This document shows positions 39,375 through 52,400 of a stretch of 56,976 nucleotides of DNA, piece after piece (within the stretch, counting starts at the first letter, position 1; the number at the start of each line of letters is the position of its first letter). The DNA lies in assembly GCF_000499385.1 (NCBI RefSeq), contig NW_013652587.1, positions 1-56,976 of the forward strand, in the 5' to 3' direction. This stretch comes from Eimeria necatrix (Eukaryota; Apicomplexa; Conoidasida; Eucoccidiorida; Eimeriidae). The translations under genes were made by a program, and so were the position numbers. The notes beneath the pieces are model-generated. The model made no database searches, was not told the DNA's origin, and saw only the letters and a list, made by a program, of their open reading frames with translations.

Positions 39375-42300
39375 CTGAGAAGCCCGTTGCAGATGTCGAA
39401 GCCACTGTTCACTTCATGCTCTCACCCAAACTGGTCAGTGGCTTGGAAGCAAACAAGCAGCAGCGCGAGCAACGCGGTTGCAGCGAAGTCGAGAGAGACT
39501 CGTATGATCAATTAGAGGGACAGCAGGAATACACCAGCGCCGTAAGGAATCCTACCAAGAAAAGATGGAGGGCAAACAAAGCCGCAGTTCGCTTTCTGAA
39601 ACTCCCTTTGGCAGATGCCCTGAAAAAAAGTGAATGTGCTTGCCTGATGAGCAGACAACTAGTGCTAGGGCAAAGGAAGATGTGTACTTCAGATTTGAAG
39701 GCGAGCATCTGATCCATACACCAAGCAGGACAATTCTTGCGTCAAAGTTCGAATTTTGGCTTGACAGGTACAACGCACACATGGAAACTAAGCACACGCG
39801 TGTGGACTACTACGTAAAGTTAAGATGAGGCTTAGTCATTACCTTTTCGGCCTTTGTGTTTAGGATTCTTGAAAACAAACGACAAGTAAAACGCGCATTG
39901 TTTCTCGAGACTCCGTAAGGCGGCACGTGACCAGCCCTGTGGGACAAAGGCGTAGCACCCCTGTTAAAAGAACGGTGTTCTCACGAGACTAACAGGCTGA
40001 CGAATGTGTGAAGCTTTGAGCAGACACGTATGAATGCGCAACTCCAGCATGTTGAGATGCTGCTTTCCGAGCAAAAGGCCGTCCTGATGCAAAATGAGAA
40101 AAAACACCAAAAAAGAATCCTGCAACGCAAAAAAATTGCAAACTGGGAAAATTCTGAAAATGCTGCCATGCAGCTTGGAGAACCTCTAGATTTTCAGGGT
40201 CTAATCAACCCCAGCATAAGCTTTGAAAGACAACTGACAGATTCGACGCTCAAGCGACTCCTCGAGAAAGTCTTCGATGCTGCTGATGAAGACAACACAG
40301 GCAAACTCAGAGAAGCAATGTGGCATTAGAAAGTTTGCAAAAGATATGCATTTTGCCCTTGAAAAGAATCAGAAATCAAAATATTTGGTTCCAGGTTAAT
40401 TGCGGATGATGCAGGCCGGCTTCAGCATCGAGAGGTTTCTGCGTTGTTGTTCGCATGTCCCCTCGGGCTTACCAGGTGGGAATTCGTTCAATTGCTTGCC
40501 GGTGCGCAAGAACATTCTGGGGGATGGATTGAATACAGGCCCTATGTAGAGGTAAGCTAGGAGAAATTTTCTACGGAAATTCAAGTTGCAACGTACATGA
40601 GTTGAGACAATTGCCTAGTGCGACAAACGAATAATATTGTCGGTACTCAAGGTACAGGCATGGCTCATATTCGTATCTGAGAAATAAAAGATACAAGTTT
40701 TTCCGCATTCTTTGACTTTCTGACTCCCAGAAAATTCCCAGGCTTCTTGAAGTGCTGAGGGGCAGGCGGGAAAAAGCTTGTCAACGGTGAGGTCTCCAAG
40801 CTTTTGAGCTGAGTGTATGGAAGGCATATATGTGGGGACGAAGACAGACGCCAGCAAAGACGGTGCTTTAAAAGTTACAACGAGGAGTTTCTGAGTTTCT
40901 GTGGTTTTATCGTAGCCGCGTAACCAGAACAGCAACAACAGACGCAGTGTTGCTTCTTTTTCGCGAAGAGCTAGATGAGACATTTCGGTGGGCGGTTGGA
41001 CAGTGTAGTTATGAGGGCTTGGATGCTTGCTGCAGTTGCACGATTGAATCATTGTGCGTGCTTCAATGGCTCACGGAATGTATAGTCACAGCCGAGCTAT
41101 TAAAAACAGACGCAGTGTAGCATCTCTCCTGTGAACAACAAGCTAATACATTTAGGTGGATGGCTTGCCAGCTTGTTTGCCACGGCTTCCTAATCAACGG
41201 GCACAATATTTAACTATGCATTTTGAAAGCGATGTTCACGGTGTGCAGAGTCACGCGCGACTTGCTTGATGGTCTCGGAAATACTGCGCTCACATCAGGT
41301 GCAAAAGTGACGCGTCTTGTTCTGACAGTAGATCCACCGCTGCCCCTGAATTTCCCGAGACAAATTCGCTTATCACGGAAGGAATAATTTTCTGGAATGC
41401 TTTTCTTCCAGGCTTGGTGAAACGCCAAGAGCTGCAGACAGCCATGCAGCGTACTGACAGGTGTGCACTTTTTTTTGAGACACAGGTGAACTCACTTCAG
41501 TGGGTCTTTCAGCAATCTTCGGAACAAATAGCGCCTGGAGCGCCAGCGTAGCACACGTATCATACGGTGTGCCTGTAGCATTTGCTTCTTTTAGGTATTC
41601 TAGGCAAGATATGGCTTTCATCATGCAAACTGTCCCAGGTAATGACCGCGGAGACGTCTATTACGAGGCATTACCAACACTCCTCCAAGTACTTAGGTAG
41701 GTCAAAACATCCTACAGAAATGAACCAGCGTCAAAGGAGAAAATGTGCTGGATTAAGAGTCTCCACTTCGCCAGTTATCTTTTTGTGCTGCGATCTAGGA
41801 GGGAGAGTATCAACAACTCTGTGCTCGAAGTTGACAAGGAAGCGATAAGAGAGGAGCTCAGCAGGACAGTCATAGAAGTGTACGTAACTCGAATTTGCAG
41901 CCTCGAGATATTTTTGCTGACTTTGTCGTTATGGTTCTGAGCTGATGCTGCCTACCGTTACGTATGCTTACCTACTGATAACGCCGTGAAAGCTGAAGGT
42001 TGTACAGGCTGTGCGTCCCAGGCCAACATGATGGCGTGATCGAGCAGTACCTTCGGCTTTCGAAATTTGCGCTGCTTTCAGAAATGTCCTCACGTGCTTT
42101 CTCCTTGCTGAAGAACGCTTTGCGCCCTATATTGAACCTCTATTTATAGATTAGGCAATAAGGATGAAGCATGGCATGCAACCTAGCTGGATGACAAGAC
42201 GGCTTAAAGGACAAGTTGTGTCGAAATATGTTGAGTGCATTGCAGATGGACATGACGCCTGCGGGGCAGCTCCCGTTGTGGAAATTAAGAGAAGTGCTTG

Positions 42301-44772
42301 ATAACAGTGAACTCTTTCTGTCTAAGATGCATATCCATGTGCGTATCTTCCACCTTTCCTTCCATAGGCAGCACCTACACGTATTGGCTTCTGATTTCCC
42401 TATTGTGCAAGCGAAGAGCCCGAAAGTGTCTCAAGCAGCTTCACCTGGGATTTCTTAGCTCCGAAATATGTCACAGGTTCTCTTGTGCTTGGTTCCAATG
42501 AATCGCCAAGGGCTAGCAGACTGGGATGAGTTCGTGGCAGTGAGGAACACCGTTTGAATTCGATCGACTAACCAATCGGAAGAATCAGCCAGAGAGTTTG
42601 TTTACGTGCTCGGTTTTAGTGGCATCAAGCCAGAGCCTCTCCATACGTTCGCAGTTGTGCATCATGGCAGTTGCTGAAGGGCAACTACTGGGCTGCATAA
42701 AACGCCTTTTCAAAATGTTGTGCGTCTACACAGGTTGTTCAGCGCTATCTCCCTCCGCTGTTTGATAGCGATGCACTAATGGAAACAGGCAAGTTTTGGC
42801 GTTGCATTTTATGAAATTTTGCACTAAAATTGCCGGCAGTACCTTTGGCAGTAAAATAAGAAGATGGTTCCTTTTAAATGGCATATATTCATCCATATGA
42901 ACTCGAGAACTTATGCAAATTCTGTAGCCGATCAGATAAGCAAGATGGTGGCTGATGCCGAGGCGCAAGCGGAATTTGAAGAACTCAGAGGTCTTTCCGC
43001 TACCACACCACGGCACAAGCAGCGTTCAAGCATTGCAGCGCGACGACGCAGCAAATTACGACCACCTCCTCATGCTCAGTTGCAGAACCAAGCTGACGAA
43101 GGCGATCAGGTGAAACGGTGCTTTCATCCGTGGGCTGCCAAAATAGGTGTAACACTTAAACCATGTGAATTGTAGATGCACGGTCTGCGCAGTGTCTGAG
43201 TTAGGGAGAAGCTCCGGATCGCGAGAGCGTAGAAAAGACACTTGTACACCTTTTTACTGTGCTGGACGACCGCCGAAAGGGTAGGGCTTCTTTGAAGCAA
43301 AACAATTCAACGTGACGCAATTCGTAGCGTTGCCTCATTCTGGCTTCAAGGAGTCTTGCTTTTTCAGCTTGAGGATATGTGCTTTCATCACAGGGTCAGT
43401 GCCAGCTCAGGTTTTTGTTGGCGTAATGCATTACTGGTCAGCGCGCAGTGTCACTGGCGCCACATTGCTAGATAATGGCGGTTTTTCGCCTCCAGCTCCT
43501 GCCACTTCCTCAAGTGGGGGTGCTGCACTGGCAGCAGAGCGGCGGTACGCTGACATAGTGATGAGCTGCAGATTATCGCCTCCTGAAGTTACAGGATTCG
43601 TTGCAGAAGCAAAAGTTGACCCACTTGTTCAGGAGATCAGTTATACTGAGCACATCAAAGCATGGGTGGCTACTATATTTGAAATAAGGTCAGAATGCTT
43701 ATAATTCGACCGTCCTCCTCTGTGGCGCAGGATGCACTCAGTGCTTTTGCCACTTTCTGTCCCTTGGGATTTTATTATTTGTGCCTCGAAAGTTGCATAT
43801 CCCAGGCGAATTACTGTATCTTTAGGCAATACAAAAGTACACAACAAAAGTGAATGAGGAATTTGAATATGCCTACGATGCTTGCAGGCGATCGCAGTTT
43901 TGGTACAGCTACAGTCACAGCACCTATGATGCAAGCAAAGCCAAGGCTTGAAGAACAAGGATAAAAATTGGTATATTACTTTCTCTAGCTTATTTCCGAA
44001 TGGCTTTAGTTGCATGTTGTAGTGCACAGGACAACAATGCAGCCTAGAATTAGCCCCCAGGGGCATGCAATTTACAATATGCATATTGATGCTGTAAGGA
44101 GGAGTAGCATTAATGTAAAGGAGCTTAGCTACGTGGTGACTAGCCCCAGTGTGCTACGCTGTTAGGCGCGGAGCCTGGGGCTGACAAGATATGCTGACGT
44201 TGCAGTAAGGAGCATATCCACGCACAGCGAGAAATATCCGGAAGACGAAAAATTTGTACCTTTGGAACACGTACCTAGACCGCTTAAAGCTCTTTAATAT
44301 ATAAATTGGGTCTTGAATGAGTAGTATTGGGCACGCGGCTAACAAGAGCAGGAGAGCCACGTAGGAGGCGATCTGGACCTGGTTCATCATAATTTGGAAG
44401 CAGTTCGGGGAATAACTACGCTACAACCCATAAGCACTGTAAGCGTGCTAATTCCACCTCTCTAAGCAGGGGAACCTTGAGAACTTTGGGCCAGAAAGTT
44501 GAATGCAATCGACGCCTCTCCCAGCTTGAAGCAGCAGCTCCTCCAGAAAGAGTAAAGGGAATCCATATCCACGAGGGTTGCAGCTGTGCCCAGAGCGAAA
44601 ATTAGAAAATAAAAGCAGATGTCACTTGAAGCTGCCTACCAGGAATACTGTCAGCACGCAAGCTAAGGGAGAAAGAGAAGCAGGCGAACAACATGAAGCT
44701 CCTAATAGTGATGAACTGAGGGCCTCACCACAGTGCCGACAGCAGACAGTGACGACAGCAGACGAGGGCTAG
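39375..44772 (+). CDS. multi-EF-hand-like protein, probably axonemal (5' end missing)
   Basis: Fifteen exons chain with matching phases: 39375-39541, 39655-39813, 40024-40319, 40395-40551, 40731-40786, 41249-41298, 41412-41460, 41604-41696 (or from 41595), 41799-41883, 42246-42338, 42477-42539, 42936-43109, 43368-43410, 43535-43688, 44535-44772 (TAG). They give about 625 residues; the start codon lies further left. Exon 3 has a coiled coil (MLLSEQKAVLMQNEKKHQKR) and ends in the best EF-hand loop, DEDNTGKL. Later exons form repeated, mostly degenerate EF-hand pairs, each with a basic residue cluster after an aromatic: YRPYVEKIPRLLEVLR, VYYEALPTLLQVLR, YTEHIKAWVATIFEIR. Calcium binding is likely at few sites. 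The layout resembles ciliary EF-hand proteins, but I cannot name the family. The donor after exon 3 (GTGGCA) and the last exon are the weakest points. Confidence 0.7.
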
Positions 44773-45650
44773 GGGTTACTTTGCAGTCAGAGGAAGACAG
44801 CAGTGCTTGATGTCGGGGCACTTCAACATGAGTTTGAAGTGCTTTGGGAGCAGGGTGCGTTGTGCAGCATTAGGCTGATCAGAATTGAGCCGCTGGAACT
44901 GCGGAGACACTGCATGCATTCGTCTGATTGCTTTGCCGTTACCAAAGAAGAGCATCTATGCCCAGTCATAATCTGAGGATTATAAATGGCCCTGAGAGAG
45001 AGCTAGGGCAACAATGTTGTTGGCGCTAGGGCTACTGGGAAAGCAACAGGCGCAACGACCCAAAGATGGGACAAAGCACAAGTCCCAGCAACGCTAAACT
45101 AAGGTCTAAAAATAGGAAACTAGGATGATTATGACTGTCTTCCCCAACACAAGCCAGAGGTTAGGACACCCAAAGCAACATGCAAATGGTGAGGTGCATG
45201 GAAACGGGACTCAAGAGGCTGGCCAGGCAGAGCTCCTGTAGAGGAAAATCGCGTAGAAGGAAAGGGCCTACACCTGGGGCTTCATGAAATTACTCGTTGG
45301 ATATTAAGTATGGCCGAGAGGAATTAATGCACATACGTTAAATTCACAGTGCAGCTTTTGGCGAGCCACTTGCGCCCATACAGTTTCGGACTCTTTTGGG
45401 GCTGTACCTAATTTAAATGGCTGTACGCGGATTCCCAAGGTAGGTGCTGGTTACCGGGAGTCAAGGCAGCAGCTAGAATTTCCTGGTGTCTATAGCTCCT
45501 GTATAATGCGAATTTGTATCGATTTACCAGATGCTGTGTAATCGAAGGGGCCTCTTCACCACGTACGAGTCGGTAACATCCGATAGGTTGCGACACAAAC
45601 ACCTACTAAGCGTGCAGGCTGTTTGACCACATGCTCTGAAAGGGTATAGT

Positions 45651-45929
45651 GTAGTGAACAGCGCTCTCTGCTGCTACTACGTAGCTTTCTTACTCAGGAC
45701 CTAGGAGCACCTTTAACGAATTCTCAGCTTTTGGCACATATCTTATGGAACAGCATCAAGTCCTCAATAATCAGTCATCCCTCAGTCTGTCAAATGAATC
45801 GTCTTAAAACTCCAAGAATCACAATTCTGACTCTTGCCCTGGTTGGGTCAGTGCTTCGTCCCAGTGCCCGAGTCACCGCCAGCCCCAACCTTAGGATATT
45901 AAAAAACGCTCCTAATTTACACATGCTAT
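45651..45929 (+). repeat. dispersed repeat, copy 1
   Basis: This segment matches the reverse complement of 56479-56760 along nearly its whole length, with small indels. Shared blocks include GAACAGCGCTCTCTGCTGCT, TAACGAATTC, ACAGCATCAA, TCATCCCTCA, GAATCACAATTCT, GGTTGGGTCAGTGC, CCGCCAGCCCCAACC and TTAGGATATTA. Identity is about 75-80 percent overall by eye and higher in the block 45840-45900. That block itself contains an internal GGTTGGG...CCCCAACC inverted repeat. I see no coding capacity. Confidence 0.85.
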
Positions 45930-48325
45930 CTCGCGTATAAATTGCCTCGGTTTACTAGTACAAATGAGTTATCTGTGTTCTTTCGGCGTGCCAACATCTA
46001 GAAGTCACCAGCAAGCTCAATTGTAGTGCCTGCGCACTACACATAGCATCACTGTGTTGGGAGAGAGAAACATTTTATTTGCCAGTTCCTGAATAAACAT
46101 CAGGCTTATAAAGTTTGCTCAAATGCGTTTTAACAAAAATCTGAGGAAATAGTGTGCATACGCGTAATCTAGTGGTTCGCAATGACCCATTTCGCTACGT
46201 ATGCTCTTTTCATTTTTCGAGCAATAATTGCAAAAGTTTAGTTATTGCATGGGAGGCTGGCCTCAGTCAAAAGTCTACTTGCAGAATTCAACCTCACGCG
46301 GTTAAGATAAACAAAGAACCGGCACAACCAGCTATTAAGAAAGCCTAATGCATCAAAGTGACAAACGGCTACTATCTCGAAACGATTTGTTTTAAAAGAG
46401 CACGCCCCAATTTAAGCGACAAGCGGTTGCCTACATATAGTAAACGAGGAGTTTGAGCGTGCGCCGCCTGGGAGGAACAAAAATATCACTATCACATGCT
46501 CACTTCGATGAGTGCTGACCACAAAAAAATAAGTATTCACAGATCAGCTACTTAGTAGGCTGCGTCGGCTCGTTTTGTTGCGAGCTCCCGTTTTTCCAGG
46601 CCGTGGGGGCTGTGGCATTCTGGCCGATTTTGCTGCGGAGCCTGAATTCCCTTGGTGCATTTGCTCCTCGAGCAAAGAAGCCTCCCGTAAATACTTATGG
46701 ACAGAAAGAGTGAGCAATATCAGTTCCTCATCTTTGTGAAGCCCATGGTGGAATGGTTGAAAGTGTCACTGGGTTCACGGCAGGCATGACGGAGCTAAGA
46801 ATCATGCGAATAGCTGGGATCGCGCCGAATTCGCTTTCACCCCAAAGCAATTAGTAATTTTAGGACCGTTTACTATACGTTTAGCAGCTTGGGCATTTTC
46901 TCAACAAGCTAAATACCCTTGCAACATCAGTCACAAAAGTTCCCAAAATATGGACGATTTGTCAACACAATATCTCGCAGTACACAAACAGTGACGAGCC
47001 GCACAAACTACATCCATACATTTGTCGTGATTACTTACAGAAAATTCCGGCCTTAAGAAGTTTTTGTAAACAAGCTTTGTGCTTCGAAAAAGTGCAGGCT
47101 CCAACAGTTCCAAACTCTTCAACTCAGGAAATGAATATGCACAACAGCAAGCACGACAAGTAGACTGAATACCTACAAATTTTTTCAAAACTAAATTTAA
47201 TGTAGCAAGCTAGTATGCAGACTTTGGTAGAAAGAGGTGTCTCTGGCGGGAGCATCGTTCTTTGGGTTGTACAGAAGGGCACTCCGAAGGCATCAGAAGA
47301 GACTGAACGGAGTAGTGTTCCTGTGTAATAGGTAATGGGGAGTGTGCAGGGTGGTATTCTGTTTTTTTCTGATGTCTTGGGGAAGTATTGCAGGGGTTGC
47401 AGTGCTCTCATGAAGCCTGCTGTGCGCAGACCTGCTTTTGTCGGCAGGGATTATACTTACCATTACTTGATGTCGTGTAGCATAAGACAGACGAGAAAGG
47501 AAGGTCCATGAGAACACGCTTTGCGGGCTTAGTATCAATTTTGAGTCAAAGCGCTGAAGCGTTCCGTAGGAGAGATCGCGCAAAGGGTCGGGGGTGTCGC
47601 ACGTGTAATCTGCTCAGGCGCGGCCTTGAAGCTTGCATTACTAGTGGACAGACCGTGACGAAGCGTGCCGGATACCTGTCGGTGTGGTCCAACGGGCCTG
47701 CTCGTCGCTTGACGATGCACTGAATGCTGTCACAAGAAACCTGCTTGTCTATAGTGCACATGCTTCGTTTGACATTTGCAGGAAGTTTACCTTAAGCAGT
47801 TATGGAGAAGCGTTCTCGGAGAGAACATATGTTTGCAACTCAGAAGGGGCTGTGGGGGCAGTTTTGAAATCTCCTGGACACGCGGAACTTGATGCGCGTA
47901 CGTGCTGAGCAACGCCATGAAAGGTATTACGAGGCGTCCCTTGATATACTTGGGACTCACGCGAATGCATGCTGGCGGCTGCCCAGTGTTATCGCTGAAG
48001 TATCACATCATGAGATGTTAAACACTAAACCGCTATGCATCTGCCGCTCCCCTGCACCTTCATCACGCTCTTGAACCATAGAGTTTGAGCGGGGCGAGTA
48101 AGTAGGACATCTCATTTATCTGTGAGGAAAATACCTGTCACCTGCCTGTGAGAAGTGGGCTAGGCCTCCCATGGAAAACAGACTGCTTCAGCGCCTCCCG
48201 CGCCTGGTGTCACCCCACAACTAAATCCTACCATCGAGCACGTGCATGAATGGTTTCGCAACATTCCAGGAGTATCGCTTTGTGAAGGTTTGAGCTATTC
48301 TACATAGTTCTCGTTGGGCAATCAG

Positions 48326-48447
48326 GAGCAGGACCCCGGGAGAGACCCTGCTTGCAGCTTTCAAACTACCAGTGAAGGAACAGCCCTACCGTCACGAAAA
48401 CTACGAACTATTCAGTAAAAGAAAATACACTGAACTGAGAAAGCTGG
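48326..48447 (+). CDS. possible isolated exon
   Basis: Between an acceptor-like ATCAG and a donor-like GGGTGTTA there is a 122-nt frame. It reads GETLLAAFKLPVKEQP, then YRHENYELFSKRKYTELRKL. The composition (charged, with an alternating helical pattern) is unlike the noise around it. I cannot attach it to a neighbour with certainty; it could belong to an upstream part of the protease gene or to a small gene of its own. No domain is recognised. Confidence 0.3.
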
Positions 48448-49494
48448 GTGTTATTCCTTTTCCAGGTAGAGGACAAGTTTGTTTGCGAGGCCACACAGGT
48501 CGCGCCGTGCAATCGTGTCTCGTGTCGTTGCCAGCTGCTTGCCTCAGTTTCCAAGCTGAACCTGAGTGTAGACACCCTCAGACCTCCCTTTTCTTTGCTT
48601 AGTATTGCCTGTGTACTGCTACTGTGTGCCTAAGCTCCTTGTAGTGCGCGGCTCTACACTGGATCTTTGGGCTGACGTCCTCATATGCCTGGGGGCCGAC
48701 AATCTGTAAGTCGCCACTGATAATGGAACTAGAGCTGTGCTGCTATTTTAATAGCACTGTAGTTTTCCATTGTGTTTACCCCGAATGCAAGGCGTGCACT
48801 GGTCCAGCATTTACAAACTGTAGTAACCCATTGGCAGAGGTCCCGATTGTTAGTTCCGGTAGTGCACGAGCACTGGCGACGCTCCCGTGTAGTCCCTTCC
48901 AATAGTTTTCGTTAAAATCTCGCAGCAAACAACGTTCTAATTATTTTTATTCAGGCTTGATGATAGTTTCGTATTGTGGAAGGGCTCCCGAAATTTTGCT
49001 TCAAGCCGCAACCCGTCGCAGCTGTATCACAGGTCTTGCCCCTAGTGAAAATTTGGCGCATGCTGCACGGCATCTATATTTATACTGCATGATTTGAATC
49101 GTAAATACTGCTGTTAGTAGATTAAGAACAATATTAGTTGTTGTGACTTGGATTGAGGGAAACTGGGCCTGCTGAATTTCAACGGCTGTGGAGCTTCATT
49201 TATGTGGTGGAACCTTCATTTGCGTGCATGGCATGCCGTAAAGCTCCATTATGCCCACGTTAATCTCAATGCATTTTCCCTATTCCTTCGGGCCTATCTT
49301 GTGGGTTCAGAGCTCAGCAGCGGAACTTAGAGCGCGTCATCAGTGGGCATGATTCCTACCTCTTCGTTACAGCCGCCGTCAGCAGTTGAACTGGTCATAT
49401 AGGTAGCGTCAGCCGCTTTAAAGGCGCACAATATGTTCCTCTGTTTTCCTGCGGCTCGTGTTTAGGCAAGTGACATGACGAAAGTTGTTTCAGA

Positions 49495-52400
49495 ATGTTA
49501 GTCCGCCCGCGTTTTCCGAGTTGTAGGTTAAGGATCCTTACCGGCAGATTTTCCCTAGATAGGTGCCTCTTAACGTATGGGGCAGCGGATGCGGACATAT
49601 CAAGGTGTTCTCAAGTACGGCACGTTGAAAAATCACATGGAGCAGTTCCTGTAGCTAAGGACCTTGGACAGGCACGGTTGAAATACAAATCTCAGGAAGC
49701 TCCATGTATTCGATTGTGGCTTGCCGTGGGTGCCTTTTGCGCTACCGTCGCCAACAGCTACATGGAAAGCAACCGGCGGAACAAGGTCCAGTGTGAAAGG
49801 GAGAGAGAAAGGCAGTTAGGGAACAGTCCTCGCATGTGTGCTATTTCGAGCCACAAGAGCTTGCCCGGAACTGGCGTTGCCTTGTATTGTTGGCTCTCTT
49901 ATGTCGCCTCTACTATTGCTGAACACCTATTTGCGCCCGCTGGAGGAAGTGTTGCAGCACAGTGCAAGGGTATTCCAGGACAATGTGTCGAGCAAGAAGA
50001 GCAGCGACCCCACGAGACACTTGCGCCAGAACAAGCATTTGAAATGATGAAGCCAGGCGTCGTACGGGTGTATGCAATACAACCTGAGCTAGCATCTGCC
50101 TGCAAGCAGGAACGATGCATGGCTTCACCTGACCGGGACCCACACGTGATTGAGCGCTTCCACTTCCTTGGCTCAGGTTTCTTCTTCGATGATCGTGGTA
50201 AGAGGCTTTTACGTGAACATGGGTATGCTTCTAAGAGTAATCTTCACTTGCAGTGCGTTTGACCTTTTCGTTTGCTTGCGTGACTGCGCTGACAATCTCA
50301 GGCCATGTTGTTACAGCAGCTCATGTAGTATTGGTAAGGAATCCCCTGCTGTGCAACGCAGCCAACGACTGTGATTCCCCTGTGTACTGGTTGCATTTCG
50401 TGGAAGTATTGGAATATTGAGCATATGTTTGCTTTTCTGTTTCTGTGGGCTGCTGCCCTTCGTTTACTCACGAAAACAGCGGCTCGGTGACTCAGAAGAA
50501 GAAAACGCATTGAATTCGGCGGCAGATTTTAAACAGGATCAAGGACTACAAGGGGATTTTGTGCCTTATAGACTTGCCATCAAGGACTCTGTCGGCCGGA
50601 TACATCCAGCAAGCCTCTGCGGCCTAGATAAGGGTAATAAGCATCAGATTATGCCTTCGCAACATGCTTACGTGATGAAGCTGATGCCTACACGGGTTAC
50701 ATTTGACCCGATGTTTGTTTTCCGCAGTAACGGATGTTGCTGTGCTCCGAGTGGAGGGCATTCCCAACGATGATAGCTCCCAAACTTTCTGCAAAAGTAA
50801 GCTTTCCTCTGCCCAGACCTAGTCATTCACTTTTCCCAGCTTTCGTGAGACAAGCGTCACGCGTATTGTTTGAAGAGGATTAAGGATACTGGATTTGCAC
50901 TGTTGCAGGTCAAGAGCGTTTCTAAACAGTTACGTTCGACCTTCTGTATCCCTTGATAGTGGCTGAAGCTTCTAAGTTGAACCAAGCAGTAGCGGCGCAG
51001 CGTCGCCCCGTATCAAGGACTGCCATAACTAGTATTAGCCTGCTTGCCTCTCCCACTTTCATATGAATTTTGTGGTGAACAGAGTTCGATGAAGCACGTC
51101 CATTGATGGGGGAGATTGTCGCAACTTACGCTGCAACGGAGGTACGATTCTCTCGTGCCTCACGTGCGCTGTCCACAAGAGACAATTTCGTGCAGTTGAA
51201 TGCGTAGTTGCACGTGATCTGCGCAGAAAAAGCCAAAACACACTTGGCACGGCATGTGTACCTGCTCATTTAGCATGCAGACGAGTCAATAGGGGTGGCA
51301 GGCCGAGTGCTCCAGCCTCGTCAAACCTTCAAATCACTAGACAGCTCTGGATGTCTGGGCTTTTTACAACTGCAACTGCTGACTCTCCCCGGTAAGCCGC
51401 GACGTGAAGCCAGGCACAGTGGTGTGCGTCGCTATATTTTATCGGCAAGCACCTATTGTTTGTGTGTATTCTACCTCTTGGCAGGCATGTCTGGAGCCCC
51501 TGTATGTAACATGAGTGGTCACGTAGTAGGAATGCTTGTTAAGAAGTTTGACATGTGCGGGTGAGATAAATTGGTGCGCCAAATAGGGTTGCTGTTCCTT
51601 GATTCAGAGAGTTGAATGCTGCCTTGCAATGCTTTTGAATGTTTTGCAGCGGTGTGCTCATTAGTTTAACTGCTTCTACGTGAGTCCGTGACTCAGGCTC
51701 GCGCTGCCTTCTCCAGTAGTGCGCCGGGTGGCAGAAGCTCTACGAGATACGGGAAAGTTCACTTCGCCATCGATTGGTAAGATACGTACGCATAGGTATT
51801 CCAAGTGGAGTAACTGCGTGCTAGTGCTTTGCGTGCAGCTGCGACCTGGCTTGTGTCAGATGCGACGAACTGGCGTGCAGGCTTGCTCGTGAAGGAGGAA
51901 GTTCCCTGCTTGGCTTCATCACACCAAAAGCTACCACGAAGTAAGTTTTATGGTGGCTCTCACCAATTCTGCAACCGCGGATTCGCCTTTCGAGCAATGG
52001 AGTTCTCCTGATTGTGTGATGAAGGGCCATTGCAATCGGGAAGCACGCCGACCTCAAAGTAGAGACTGGTTTTGGGGCAAACATCTGTAGCCGTAGGGCT
52101 GGGGACCTGTAGTGCTCAGTGTTTACTTGAATTCATATTTGGTGAGGTCATGCAAGCATGCATACAATGCGCATGTGCATACACGCACGCACGTCAACGC
52201 TCGTTTCCAAACACTGCGATACTACATACTGGTTCACGAGTGTGATTGTGCTCCAGGATCAACGTTAACGGTTTGTGGAGTAACACCTGGGGAAGCTGCA
52301 GATGTTGCGGGTATCCAAGAAGGTGATCGTATAATTAGCGTGCAGGGAGAGAGAATTGATTCAGTCGTACAGGTGAGGGTCCGTATCCGTGTCATGTTCT

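Larger units (their letters stand above)
44773..49473. other. 4.7 kb intergenic stretch with a repeat copy and coding-like fragments
   Basis: The left part holds one copy of the dispersed repeat described separately. Between about 47508 and 48070 several overlapping frames look partly protein-like on the plus strand (for example EQRHERYYEASLDILGTHAN at about 47910-47970), in somewhat GC-richer DNA, but I could not join them into a phase-consistent gene. They may be 5' exons of the protease gene or a small separate gene. Between 48.9 and 49.4 kb I see nothing. Confidence 0.35.

Noticed and set aside
40615..41052. 145-codon minus-strand open frame
   Set aside because: Runs antisense across an exon and introns of the EF-hand gene, whose phase-consistent exon chain is better supported.
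45840..45893. GGTTGGG...CCCCAACC, like a tRNA acceptor stem
   Set aside because: Only about 50 nt lie between the arms with no cloverleaf; it is part of the dispersed repeat.
51650..51679. Possible 30-nt exon in the HtrA gene (acceptor TTTTGCAG, donor GTGAGT)
   Set aside because: Joining 51560 directly to 51697 keeps frame and restores a family-like LALPSPVV segment, so the small exon is not needed; minor alternative splicing remains possible.
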